From Nitrosomonas cryotolerans ATCC 49181 (lineage in GTDB: Bacteria > Pseudomonadota > Gammaproteobacteria > Burkholderiales > Nitrosomonadaceae), in contig NZ_FSRO01000001.1 in NCBI RefSeq assembly GCF_900143275.1, positions 2,064,116 through 2,128,115 on the forward strand: DNA of 64,000 bases, given 5' to 3'. Positions 28,363-36,729 of this stretch are shown one piece after another; the first letter of the stretch is position 1, and every line of letters begins with the position of its first letter. Made by a program: the position numbers and the translations under genes. The notes under the pieces are model-generated. The model made no database searches. It was not told the DNA's origin and saw nothing but the letters and a program-made list of their open reading frames with translations.

Positions 28363-28974
28363 TCAGCTCACTCTACCTAAAAGTCTGCCTATTTTCAATA
28401 GTACTGTCTTGATTAGATACCATAATCTTGGTAATAACCAAATGGCAAAACAGATAAAAACTATAAACAGAATCAGAAAAATGACTGGATGATTTAATGC
28501 CGTCCATAAACCGGCAATGACTAAAAGATCTTCGCTAATTGAAGCAGACCAGTTAGTGAGTGGCTCCGGTGATGTATTAATCAAAAGACGTGTTCCACTT
28601 TTAGCCGCATGGCTTGTCGCAGCAATGCCGCCGCCTAAAATGCCCGCAGTAATTTCTAAGACCGGTGTGATATCTCCCACTGCACCTGCTGCAAGCATGG
28701 CGCCAGCTGGAATACGAATAAAGGTGTGAATGGAGTCCCAGCCGGTATCGATACCTGGAATTTTATCTGCAAAGAACTCAACAAAATACATTATGCCTGC
28801 TGCGCCAATAACCATCGGATCTTGTAAAAACACCAGTTCGGTGGGCAAAGCAATATTTCCTGTTAATCCACCAACACCGAGTACGAGTAATGTTGCATAT
28901 AAATTCACGCCACTTGCCCACGACACTCCCATCGTCAATGCTATCGTCGCTAATAAAGCTTCATAATTCTCCAT
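28363..28974 (-). CDS. DUF4126 domain membrane protein
   Basis: The 203-residue protein has several hydrophobic segments: ALTMGVSWASGVNLYATLLV near the N-terminus, GAAGIMYFVEFFADKIPGID, GGGIAATSHAAKSGTRLLIN and a long C-terminal membrane segment ending in a basic tail. The pattern ADKIPGIDTGWDSIHTFIR and AAxSHAAKSGTRLxINTSPEP is the DUF4126 signature; function is unknown. The ATG at 28974 follows GAGGAGAG at a good distance; a TTG two codons upstream is less likely. Confidence 0.85.
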   Translation of the reverse strand: MENYEALLATIALTMGVSWASGVNLYATLLVLGVGGLTGNIALPTELVFLQDPMVIGAAGIMYFVEFFADKIPGIDTGWDSIHTFIRIPAGAMLAAGAVGDITPVLEITAGILGGGIAATSHAAKSGTRLLINTSPEPLTNWSASISEDLLVIAGLWTALNHPVIFLILFIVFICFAIWLLPRLWYLIKTVLLKIGRLLGRVS

Positions 28975-29340
28975 ATCCAATCTCTCCTCGCCTTGCCATA
29001 AGAACTACTTTATCATGAGCGATTCCTGATCGACGTTTTCATATTTCTCTATTTCTATTCATATTTCTGTTAGATTAATAGAATCAAACACTCAGTTTTA
29101 TTTTTATCGTTATTTTCAATATAGAACTAAATTAAACGAGTATAGGCCTATCAGATAGAGGATATGCTGGGCTTGAAGCAACTATCATACGGTGAGCTTA
29201 TTGGTTGTATCTTGTCAGCTATTTGGATCACTATTGATCACATCCGCTAATCGCACACGGGAAGTGGAATTTGTTAAAGCTGCACATGGCAGGGTCAATA
29301 AAATGATGTGTTTTGTTTTGTTTTGGAATAGGAATTTGTA
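28975..29340. other. 366-bp divergent intergenic region
   Basis: Promoter space for the DUF4126 and small lipoprotein genes. A 28-codon frame at 29164-29250 (MLGLKQLSYGELIG...) is present but has no family match or clear ribosome site, so I do not call it. Confidence 0.5.
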
Positions 29341-29523
29341 ATGAGAATAACGAATTGTTTCTGTTTGATTATTTTTTTGATTACCCTACCCTTATTATCA
29401 GGTTGCTGGCTTGCAGTAGCAGCAGGAGCTGGTGCCTATGGCGGATATAAGATGAAAGAGAAAGACAAAATCCGATTGCTAAAGAAAAAAACGGTAAAAA
29501 GAAACCTGACTGATTATCTGTAG
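29341..29523 (+). CDS. Small lipoprotein, 60 residues
   Basis: The product has a lipoprotein signal ending LLSGC (Cys22), then a glycine/alanine-rich stretch LAVAAGAGAYGGYKM that resembles a glycine-zipper, then a basic tail KDKIRLLKKKTVKRN. AGGA lies eight bases before the ATG. I recognise no specific family; the layout is that of small surface or outer-membrane lipoproteins. It stands alone. Confidence 0.65.
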   Translation: MRITNCFCLIIFLITLPLLSGCWLAVAAGAGAYGGYKMKEKDKIRLLKKKTVKRNLTDYL

Positions 29524-29677
29524 GCCTCGATGAGGCATCAGGAATAAAATCTGATTGTAGTTCACCTCAAGATACTGTTTTGAAAATACTTATGCAAAGC
29601 ATTTGGTGATATATTTTTCGATGAATTACTTCTGGCAATGTTTCAAACCAAATACACATGAGATTGCAGTAGTAAAA

Positions 29678-30199
29678 TTATGGTTTCTGAAGATTGATTA
29701 TGATGTTTGCGCCCAGAGCATCAGTTGTGAATGCCGCCTCGCTAAATTTTGGAAAACCAAATCGTTGTTGTGGATTGTTCGATAAACCAAAAGGTTCTTT
29801 GGGCATCATATTCCAGCGTTTATTTAACCTACGATTGCCATCGACATCATGGTAAGCTGCAACGGCATAGGTACCTTGCTGTTCGATACTAAAACAAACG
29901 GTATGTTGTTTTTCCATTGCTGGAATACGAATGCGGCGCTTACGGCCTTTTTTGTTTAAAAAGTTATCTGGATCATGATAAAGCTCAACGCTGAGCATTC
30001 CTTCAGAACCAATGCCATTTACGGTTACCCTGATTTGTGCCGTATCAACACTACATGGATCGGCTGCTTCGTAGGACCGAATATCTAATTGCTTCGCAGC
30101 ATGAACAGGAGTAGAAGTTAATAGAGTTATGATAAAAAAATACAACAATTCTGCACGTCGTTTAAAAATAATCTTTAAACTTAATTTAATATCAATCAT
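29678..30199 (-). CDS. DUF2141 family exported protein
   Basis: The 173-residue protein has a signal peptide (LLYFFIITLLTSTPVHAAKQ) and the DUF2141 core: IRVTVNGIGSEGMLSVELYH, TVCFSIEQQGTYAVAAYHDV, DGNRRLNKRWNMMPKEPFGL and FGFPKFSEAAFTT. Such proteins are periplasmic or outer-surface beta-sandwiches of unknown role. It lies downstream of the MurC/NRPS gene's 3' end on the same strand, 150 bases away, so read-through is possible. Confidence 0.85.
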   Translation of the reverse strand: MIDIKLSLKIIFKRRAELLYFFIITLLTSTPVHAAKQLDIRSYEAADPCSVDTAQIRVTVNGIGSEGMLSVELYHDPDNFLNKKGRKRRIRIPAMEKQHTVCFSIEQQGTYAVAAYHDVDGNRRLNKRWNMMPKEPFGLSNNPQQRFGFPKFSEAAFTTDALGANIIINLQKP

Positions 30200-30349
30200 T
30201 TTTTATGATTCCAGGACGTTTCATAAATATAGGCAAATTACATAAAAAATTTCTTAATTTTCCATGTAAGAATCATACGATTAATTTTCGTGTTAGATTC
30301 CCAGTATTATGTATGCTGTATAGGATAATAAAATAGAATACAGGATCAG

Positions 30350-33300
30350 CTAGATCATTTTTACTGTTGAATTTAAGGTGCTTTTGCCGGTGGCATTAAT
30401 TACATTTGTGTTGATCCTAGACGCAAGAAAATGAATGTTGGGTTCCTTGAAAAATGTGCCATGTTCGCCAAGTATGATGTCTAATGCATATCCCAGTGAA
30501 TAGGCTTCATTATATACTTTAAGCTCGTCTTGGTATCGAGTATATGGATTCAAGTAACTGTGTTTGCCATAAATAAATGCTATAGAATCCTCATACGCGG
30601 GGAGACGTGCAGATTCCATAAGAATAAGAAGGGAAACATGGCGATTTTGATTCTTTTGTCGCAAAGCGATGGCATGGGCGATCTGCCCTCCCTGACAATT
30701 CCCTCCGAGCAATATCGATCCTTCAGGATATAGGCGGGTTAGTGCATTCGAATAATACGTAACTAGCGCATTTAGATTATTTTCATTGTAGTCCATTGCC
30801 AAATGGCCAGATCGCATGCCATGAACACGATAGTCTGATCCAAGGTGCTTAGCTAATTGTTTGAGCTCATATTCGCTTTGTAAGCACCAGAATAAGTTGT
30901 ATTTAGCATCGACAGGGCCAAGTGAAATGATGAGAGAGTCTTCATCAAGCTTTTCTCCTGCCCAAGAGGCTGTGAATCGTCTTAGTTTCATAAAGATTTC
31001 TGATGATTCAAATCCCAGCGTATTCTGAATACTTGGCATACCGGAGCCAATGAGCCCATCCAATTGATTTGCCATATTTCCAAGGGTTGTTATTCGGCCG
31101 AAAAAAGCAGGTGAAATGCAGATATTGAAAATTTCTTCTACTTCGGCAATGAGGATAACTGAATTTAATGAGTCTCCACCTAGATGACCAAAATCATCCT
31201 CCAAACCGATTTTCTCATTAATTCTAAGTACAGATTTCCAGAGTTTTCCGAGGCGAATTTGAGTATCTGTTACAGGAGGAATAAATACAGCGTGTCGGGA
31301 AATTTTGTGACGATTCCTATCAGAAACCTCAGTGCGATTTTTTTTACCAGTAGATGTCAACGAAAATGCTTCTATCTGTATATATTGGGAGGGAATCATA
31401 TATTCCGGAAGCCAGGAAGAAAGCTGTTGGGAGAATTCATCTACTTTTATGGCAGCACCGTTCACAGCAGTAAAATAGGCAATAATTTCCCTGTCATGGT
31501 TGATATGTTCAGCGCATACGGTGGCATCACAAACACCAGGAAGTTGTTGTATTGATGCTTCTATTTCTTCTAGCTCTATGCGATTTCCTCGAATCTTGAT
31601 TTGATTATCTAGCCGGCCAATGAACTCAATTTGACCATCTCCGCGTCGCCTTACGAGGTCACCTGTTCTATATAATCTAATAGTCTTGCCATCATGACCC
31701 TCAGTAAAGATAAATGAGTTTCTATAAAGGCCTGGCTCGCATAGATACCCCGGGAATACACCTATTCCACTCAAACATAGTTCGCCAACTTCGCCTGCTG
31801 CCGCAATTTTATTTTGTGGATCAAGAATATGAATATCAATATGCGACATGGCACTTCCGATGCATATGGGTTTTCCGGGAGAATGTTGCCAGGTTGTACT
31901 GTAAATAGTCGCTTCGGCAGGTCCATAGCTATTAAAGAAATGGCAATTAGTGGATAACTTGTCCGCCAGCGTTTGAGGACAAGCTTCTCCAGCTGCAATA
32001 ATTGTCTCAAGAGATTTGGGTGTAGGGGTAGATAAAGTTGCGAGTACAGAGGGGGTTGCAAGAAGATGCGTTATGGCATGATTTTTGATGAAAACATCAA
32101 GATGTCGACCCAATAATGTTCCCCGTGTTTTAGGGATTATTATCGTACCGCCTGCACATAAGGTGACAAGGATTTCAGCAATCGAGACATCAAAATTCAT
32201 GGATGAATTAAGCACTGTGCGAGAATCATGAGTAAAATAAAACAGGCCTAGTGCATCGTGAATAAAGGAAGATATTGCGGCATGAGTGATAGGAATACCT
32301 TTTGGCGTACCGGTTGAACCAGAAGTAAAGCAGATATAAGCGATATTCTCTTTATTAAAATTAATCGGTAGCAAACCGTTCCTAGAATATCTTTCTGCCA
32401 TGGGCGACTTCATTGTATTTAGTCGACTCGCCAGATACATCTTATTTGTTTGCGCCATAATTTTATCTATCTTAGAGCCATATGCTGTTACTAGCAGATC
32501 TACAGTGGCACTTTTGGCCATGTAACGTAGCCGATCCTCTGGTAGTTTCTCATCCATTGGCAAATAGGCGACCCCTATTTTGAGTGCAGCGATCAGACAA
32601 GAGATTTGATCTAATGATGGAGGTAGGCCGATACCAAGAACATGGCCTTTTTGCATACCGTACGCAATAAATTTCTGGGCAAGAATATCAGAAACGTGAT
32701 CCAGCTCAGTATAGCTGAGCGTTACTCCATCACAGAAAACGGCTATAGAATCAGGAAAACACTTAATACTTGTCTTGATCATAGAAACAACATTACTAGG
32801 CTGCATAGTGACAGTCGTTACGCTATGATCATTAGCGGGATTGCTCGAAGTAAGCATGCGCAGACAATCTGTATAACCGTAACTGCCCATGCCTAAGCGT
32901 TTTATTAATAGACGCGCAAAGCCCGCAATCTCTCCACTTCCAGCAATCAACAAAACATCGTCCGCTTTTAGAAATACAGCCGCTCCAGCGACAAGGTCGT
33001 CCATATTCTTAAAAAATAAAAAATTCCCACTTGCATCGTCGATCTGATCGAGAATGATCTGACTGTTGATAGTATGACTGCTCTCCTCGCCACCGGGATC
33101 AATATCCAGCAGTAGCGCGCCATTACAATCTGCAATGACTTCAGCAAAGGCAGTTCTCAGTCGTCGTGTGCGCGAATAAAGTTGTGGTTGGAATGCAAGA
33201 ATAAGTCGTTGGTTATCAGATAGAAGTAAACGAGCTGTCTTGATCGCAGCACGCAGCTCGGTGGGGTGATGCGCATAATCATCGATGATATGTACGCCGT

Positions 33301-34264
33301 TTATAACACCATAATCATCCCAGCGACGATTTACTCCCGTAAAATCACAAAGTCCCCGAGCGATATCATCAAATGAAATTCCGAGTGAAAAACAGGCCGC
33401 AATACAGCCTAATGCATTGGTAACGATATGTTGACCCGGTATGGGAATTTTGATTATACCAACTCTCCGCCTGTTATCAATTACATGAAAACTTGTTTCT
33501 GTCGGTGTAAATATAATGTCGACGGCTGAAATATCATTATCCGATGAACTTCCAAAGGTAACACTGGCCTGCCTAATCCTAGGTTTAATGCGTGTTATGC
33601 CGGCATCATCTCCATTTATAATGACATAGCCATCGGCGGCTGTGCGATTAGCAAATTCCTGGAATGCATGATCAAGCTGTTTTTGTCCACCATAATGTTC
33701 AATATGATCATCATCGATGTTAGTGATAACCGCTATGCTGGGCGAATAATGTGATAAGCCTTGAAATGCCTCGCAGCTTTCGATAATCATGTGTTGTCCG
33801 GTGGACATGCACGCGCTGGTTTCATTAAGCGTCAGGGTGTCGGCACCAACAATATAGCTCGGGTTGGCGGCAGCAGATTGCAGTACTTTAGCTATCATTG
33901 CTGATGTAGTCGATTTTCCGTGTGTGCCTGCTACACATATAGCCGTTTTACCTGTAGCTAAAATATTTATAAAAGCAGCCCGTTTCATAATATCAATATG
34001 ACGTCGGCGTGCCTCAGTCATTTCTACATTGTTGCCAGGAATCGCTTCGCTGACGATAACTAGCTTTGCATTATGAATATTTTCGGCGTTATGTGCATAA
34101 TTGATAACTGCGCCGCGCTCGGATAGCTTTTTGGTCGTTTCAGTCGGTTTTAGATCGCTACCGGAAACAGTGTGTCCCATATCCAGCAAACAATGAGCGA
34201 TACCACTCATACCGCTTCCACCGATACCAATTAGATGTATAGAATCAGGAAGGTGTTTGATCAT
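30350..34264 (-). CDS. MurC-like Mur ligase fused to NRPS adenylation, carrier and thioesterase domains
   Basis: One uninterrupted frame of 1304 residues joins two enzyme types. Residues 1-455 form a full Mur ligase: HLIGIGGSGMSGIAHCLL, ATP loop GTHGKST (113-119), TNIDDDHIEHYGG, GVNRRWDD, IIDDYAHHPTELRAAI and AFQPQLYSRTRRLRTAF. Residues 490-980 are an amino-acid adenylation domain: A3 YICFTSGSTGTPKG, A4 FDVSIAE, A5 NSYGPAEATIY, A7 YRTGDLVRRR, A8 GRLDNQIKIRGNRIELEE and A10 STGKKNR. Residues 1001-1068 are a carrier domain with LGGDSL, Ser1032 taking phosphopantetheine. Residues 1110-1285 are thioesterase-like, with GGNCQGG (Cys1190 in place of Ser) and His1268. There is no condensation domain. 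It starts 12 bases after a ydcF-like gene. The role is unknown; attachment of a carrier-bound amino acid to a UDP-muramyl precursor is a guess. Confidence 0.93.
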   Translation of the reverse strand: MIKHLPDSIHLIGIGGSGMSGIAHCLLDMGHTVSGSDLKPTETTKKLSERGAVINYAHNAENIHNAKLVIVSEAIPGNNVEMTEARRRHIDIMKRAAFINILATGKTAICVAGTHGKSTTSAMIAKVLQSAAANPSYIVGADTLTLNETSACMSTGQHMIIESCEAFQGLSHYSPSIAVITNIDDDHIEHYGGQKQLDHAFQEFANRTAADGYVIINGDDAGITRIKPRIRQASVTFGSSSDNDISAVDIIFTPTETSFHVIDNRRRVGIIKIPIPGQHIVTNALGCIAACFSLGISFDDIARGLCDFTGVNRRWDDYGVINGVHIIDDYAHHPTELRAAIKTARLLLSDNQRLILAFQPQLYSRTRRLRTAFAEVIADCNGALLLDIDPGGEESSHTINSQIILDQIDDASGNFLFFKNMDDLVAGAAVFLKADDVLLIAGSGEIAGFARLLIKRLGMGSYGYTDCLRMLTSSNPANDHSVTTVTMQPSNVVSMIKTSIKCFPDSIAVFCDGVTLSYTELDHVSDILAQKFIAYGMQKGHVLGIGLPPSLDQISCLIAALKIGVAYLPMDEKLPEDRLRYMAKSATVDLLVTAYGSKIDKIMAQTNKMYLASRLNTMKSPMAERYSRNGLLPINFNKENIAYICFTSGSTGTPKGIPITHAAISSFIHDALGLFYFTHDSRTVLNSSMNFDVSIAEILVTLCAGGTIIIPKTRGTLLGRHLDVFIKNHAITHLLATPSVLATLSTPTPKSLETIIAAGEACPQTLADKLSTNCHFFNSYGPAEATIYSTTWQHSPGKPICIGSAMSHIDIHILDPQNKIAAAGEVGELCLSGIGVFPGYLCEPGLYRNSFIFTEGHDGKTIRLYRTGDLVRRRGDGQIEFIGRLDNQIKIRGNRIELEEIEASIQQLPGVCDATVCAEHINHDREIIAYFTAVNGAAIKVDEFSQQLSSWLPEYMIPSQYIQIEAFSLTSTGKKNRTEVSDRNRHKISRHAVFIPPVTDTQIRLGKLWKSVLRINEKIGLEDDFGHLGGDSLNSVILIAEVEEIFNICISPAFFGRITTLGNMANQLDGLIGSGMPSIQNTLGFESSEIFMKLRRFTASWAGEKLDEDSLIISLGPVDAKYNLFWCLQSEYELKQLAKHLGSDYRVHGMRSGHLAMDYNENNLNALVTYYSNALTRLYPEGSILLGGNCQGGQIAHAIALRQKNQNRHVSLLILMESARLPAYEDSIAFIYGKHSYLNPYTRYQDELKVYNEAYSLGYALDIILGEHGTFFKEPNIHFLASRINTNVINATGKSTLNSTVKMI

Positions 34265-34276
34265 TCGGGTAATCCA

Positions 34277-34891
34277 TTAGAAACCGGCAATATGTGATTT
34301 CATTGCATACTCGGCAATCGCCTTTAGTTCACCGAATACACGTTGTTGACCATTCTTAGTTTGCCACCAGGTATCGATCTGAAGATCGATGGTATTCTTG
34401 CTTGGCTGCATAATGAGCTTTAAATGACTGGGCCAATGTTTGCGAGCAGTCATTAAAGCACGTCGCATATGCATAGGTTTGCCTGCGATAGCAACGGAGC
34501 ATATATTTTTCCACCCAAATTTCGCTTCAATAATAATAGAAGATAGTGTGAAATTCTCAAGTGTGTTCATCGCGAATGTTTCTAAAATGAGCGCATTCTC
34601 GGGTATTTTAGCTTTTAACGCCAAATCTCGGAGAACGGCATATTCAGGTATGAAAGTATCATTAGCTTTCTGAACCTCGGGACCGAAACCGGTAATAAGG
34701 ATATATTTTGTCAAGCCAGAGCCATAAAGCCTAATTGCAGGCTCAATATTTGTAGGAGATGGTGCTCCTAATACTACGCATAAATCTACAGGTTCAGGTT
34801 CATCAGATAAAAACAAGAACTCAGAGATGGCATTACGTGATGAAAAAAAACTGTCATGATCAGATATTTTTTCAATCAATTTAATCCCCAA
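34277..34891 (-). CDS. YdcF/SanA/ElyC-family (DUF218) protein
   Basis: The 204-residue protein shows the DUF218 pattern: VDLCVVLGAPSPTNIEPAIR, LYGSGLTKYILITGFGP, AKIPENALILETFAMNTLEN and VAIAGKPMHMRRALMTARKH. Relatives SanA and ElyC affect envelope integrity and peptidoglycan synthesis, but their chemistry is not settled. Here no membrane anchor is visible. The apparent start is a TTG; no ATG lies upstream in frame nearby, so the start is uncertain. It is the first gene of a tight pair with the MurC/NRPS fusion gene, 12 bases before it. Confidence 0.82.
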   Translation of the reverse strand: MGIKLIEKISDHDSFFSSRNAISEFLFLSDEPEPVDLCVVLGAPSPTNIEPAIRLYGSGLTKYILITGFGPEVQKANDTFIPEYAVLRDLALKAKIPENALILETFAMNTLENFTLSSIIIEAKFGWKNICSVAIAGKPMHMRRALMTARKHWPSHLKLIMQPSKNTIDLQIDTWWQTKNGQQRVFGELKAIAEYAMKSHIAGF

Positions 34892-35275
34892 TATAGCAAT
34901 GAATTCAACATGGTTATAAAGCTATTTCAAACAAATCATCTGATCAATAGGTAATCCTGGCAGCCATATTGTCAAAATTAATATTAATTCTGATTGCTGC
35001 GTGATTAAAATTATTTATCATGCTAGCAGTTCTGAATCGATGTCAGTGCTAGGCAATATAGGATTCATTAATGATTAGGATATTGATTGAGGATGGTACC
35101 TCGATGTAGCGAGTTTCAACTCGGTAATATCCATTTAGTTTAGTATGATAATCGATATCTAAACCTAACAGTAATTTTATAAATTCGTTTGTGATCTTAA
35201 CAATATCTTAAGATTCGAAATCATGTGTGGCCTATATCGACATCAATACGCCGATTTCGGTATCTTTGAAAATGG
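34892..35275. other. 384-bp intergenic region upstream of the ydcF-like gene
   Basis: No gene is visible. It should hold the promoter of the ydcF/MurC-NRPS pair; no clear -35/-10 pair stands out in the AT-rich sequence. Confidence 0.5.
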
Positions 35276-36439
35276 TCACTCATTTTTGTTGCTGTCTATT
35301 ATCAACGCTTTCATTTTCCAGGTTATCAAGCTCAAACCCAGCAAGGCCGCTATGGCACTGACTGTGAATGTTATGTTGGGTCCTAGCCATTCCCAGGAAT
35401 AACCGCTGAACACACTTCCGAATGTACCCCCTATACCAAACGCGATACTGGTATATATGGCTTGTCCTTTGGCTTGATGGCGGCCCCGAAAAAAATGATG
35501 CACGACTATCATGGCCGCAACGTGATGTGTTCCATAGGTTGCAGCGTGCAGGATTTGTGCAAATACTATAATAAAGAGTGATTCAACTCCCCAGCCTATC
35601 ATTAAGAAGCGCACTATTGCGCATACGAAACTAAAAACCAGAATCTGTTTCAAGCAGAAGTGTCGCATTAAGCATGACATGAAAAAAAAGATTCCGATTT
35701 CACAGATTACACCGATTGCCCAAAGCCAACCAATGATTCCCTTATCGTAGCCATTTTCCACAAGATAAATTGAGTAAAAGGTATAGTATGCACCATGTGC
35801 AAACAACATCAGTAGGCTGGCAACTAAAAAAGCCCTTACTTCAGGGCGATTACAAATTTTCCGTACTGAATCATCATCAGTGCTGTGAGTAGTGATCTCT
35901 GCTTCGGGAATTTGATATGAAAAAATCGCGATACCTAATTTAAATCCCAGCACCACCCACAGCAACCAATAAATTTCCACTCTATCTAATAGATAGCCGG
36001 TACCGACGACAGCTAAGATAAATCCTATTGATCCCCATGAACGTATTCGCCCATATCTATCAGTATTGTTGCCTAGATGAGAAAGAGTAATGGCTTCTAT
36101 CAACGGTAATGATGCACTCCAGAAGAAGCTCATAAACAGCATAACTACAAAGATCCAGAGAAAAGATTCACCTAAAAAAACACCACAATAACTTATTAAT
36201 CCCGTAATTGCTGCTAGCTGTACAATGAATACCCGTTTGCCTGTATGATCAGCAAGCCAACCCCATGCAGCAGGTGCAAAAATACGTGTTGCCTGCAGCA
36301 ACGACATTAACACTCCGATTTGAAAGGCATTAAAAGAAAGCGACTGAAGATACAGGCTCCAATAGGGAGCAAATGCACCAATAAATGCGAAATGAAAGAA
36401 ATAGAAGCCAGAAAGATACCAATAAGGTAATGAGCGCAT
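35276..36439 (-). CDS. MFS transporter, HcaT/LacY-like (MFS_1_like)
   Basis: The 387-residue inner-membrane protein has about 12 membrane segments. MRSLPYWYLSGFYFFHFAFI, APYWSLYLQSLSFNAFQIGV, GWLADHTGKRVFIVQL and DRYGRIRSWGSIGFILAVVG are typical of the 3-phenylpropionate-permease-like MFS group. The substrate is unknown; this group often carries sugars or aromatic acids. The start is the ATG at 36439; a TTG just before it is less likely. It is upstream of the ydcF/MurC-NRPS pair on the same strand but separated by 384 bases, so functional linkage is uncertain. A shortened MITE lies about 90 bases upstream. Confidence 0.85.
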   Translation of the reverse strand: MRSLPYWYLSGFYFFHFAFIGAFAPYWSLYLQSLSFNAFQIGVLMSLLQATRIFAPAAWGWLADHTGKRVFIVQLAAITGLISYCGVFLGESFLWIFVVMLFMSFFWSASLPLIEAITLSHLGNNTDRYGRIRSWGSIGFILAVVGTGYLLDRVEIYWLLWVVLGFKLGIAIFSYQIPEAEITTHSTDDDSVRKICNRPEVRAFLVASLLMLFAHGAYYTFYSIYLVENGYDKGIIGWLWAIGVICEIGIFFFMSCLMRHFCLKQILVFSFVCAIVRFLMIGWGVESLFIIVFAQILHAATYGTHHVAAMIVVHHFFRGRHQAKGQAIYTSIAFGIGGTFGSVFSGYSWEWLGPNITFTVSAIAALLGLSLITWKMKALIIDSNKNE

Positions 36440-36531
36440 CAAATAGGACCGATATTGAATAAACAGTAGTGTATGGAAAAACTATTATGAAAAGTGCTTT
36501 CGTTCATTGAAGACACACCTTTTCTTTCATA

Positions 36532-36592
36532 GAGACTCTTGCAAAAGCCCTCGGCCAGAAGTTTCCAATTATTGGGGTTTTGCAAAGGTCTC
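36532..36592 (+). repeat. MITE-like element, copy G (61 bp, internal deletion)
   Basis: Ends GAGACTCTTGCAAAAGCCC and GGGGTTTTGCAAAGGTCTC are intact, but about 28 bp of the middle are missing. A perfect TCATA duplication flanks it (36527-36531 and 36593-36597), so the short form itself may have moved, or the deletion came afterward. Confidence 0.88.
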
Positions 36593-36729
36593 TCATAATC
36601 TGGCGTAGATTAATTGAATACTCGACAAACTCTACTCATGCAAGCTATGTTCGGTTTTTTAATCACAGCATAATCATGATATGTTTATCAGTAATAAAAT
36701 AGCGACTACACTATTTTTTAACTTGATTC

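Noticed and set aside
29164..29250. 28-codon ORF with a hydrophobic centre before the small lipoprotein gene
   Set aside because: Ribosome site weak and no similarity recognised; too short to call without comparison to other genomes.
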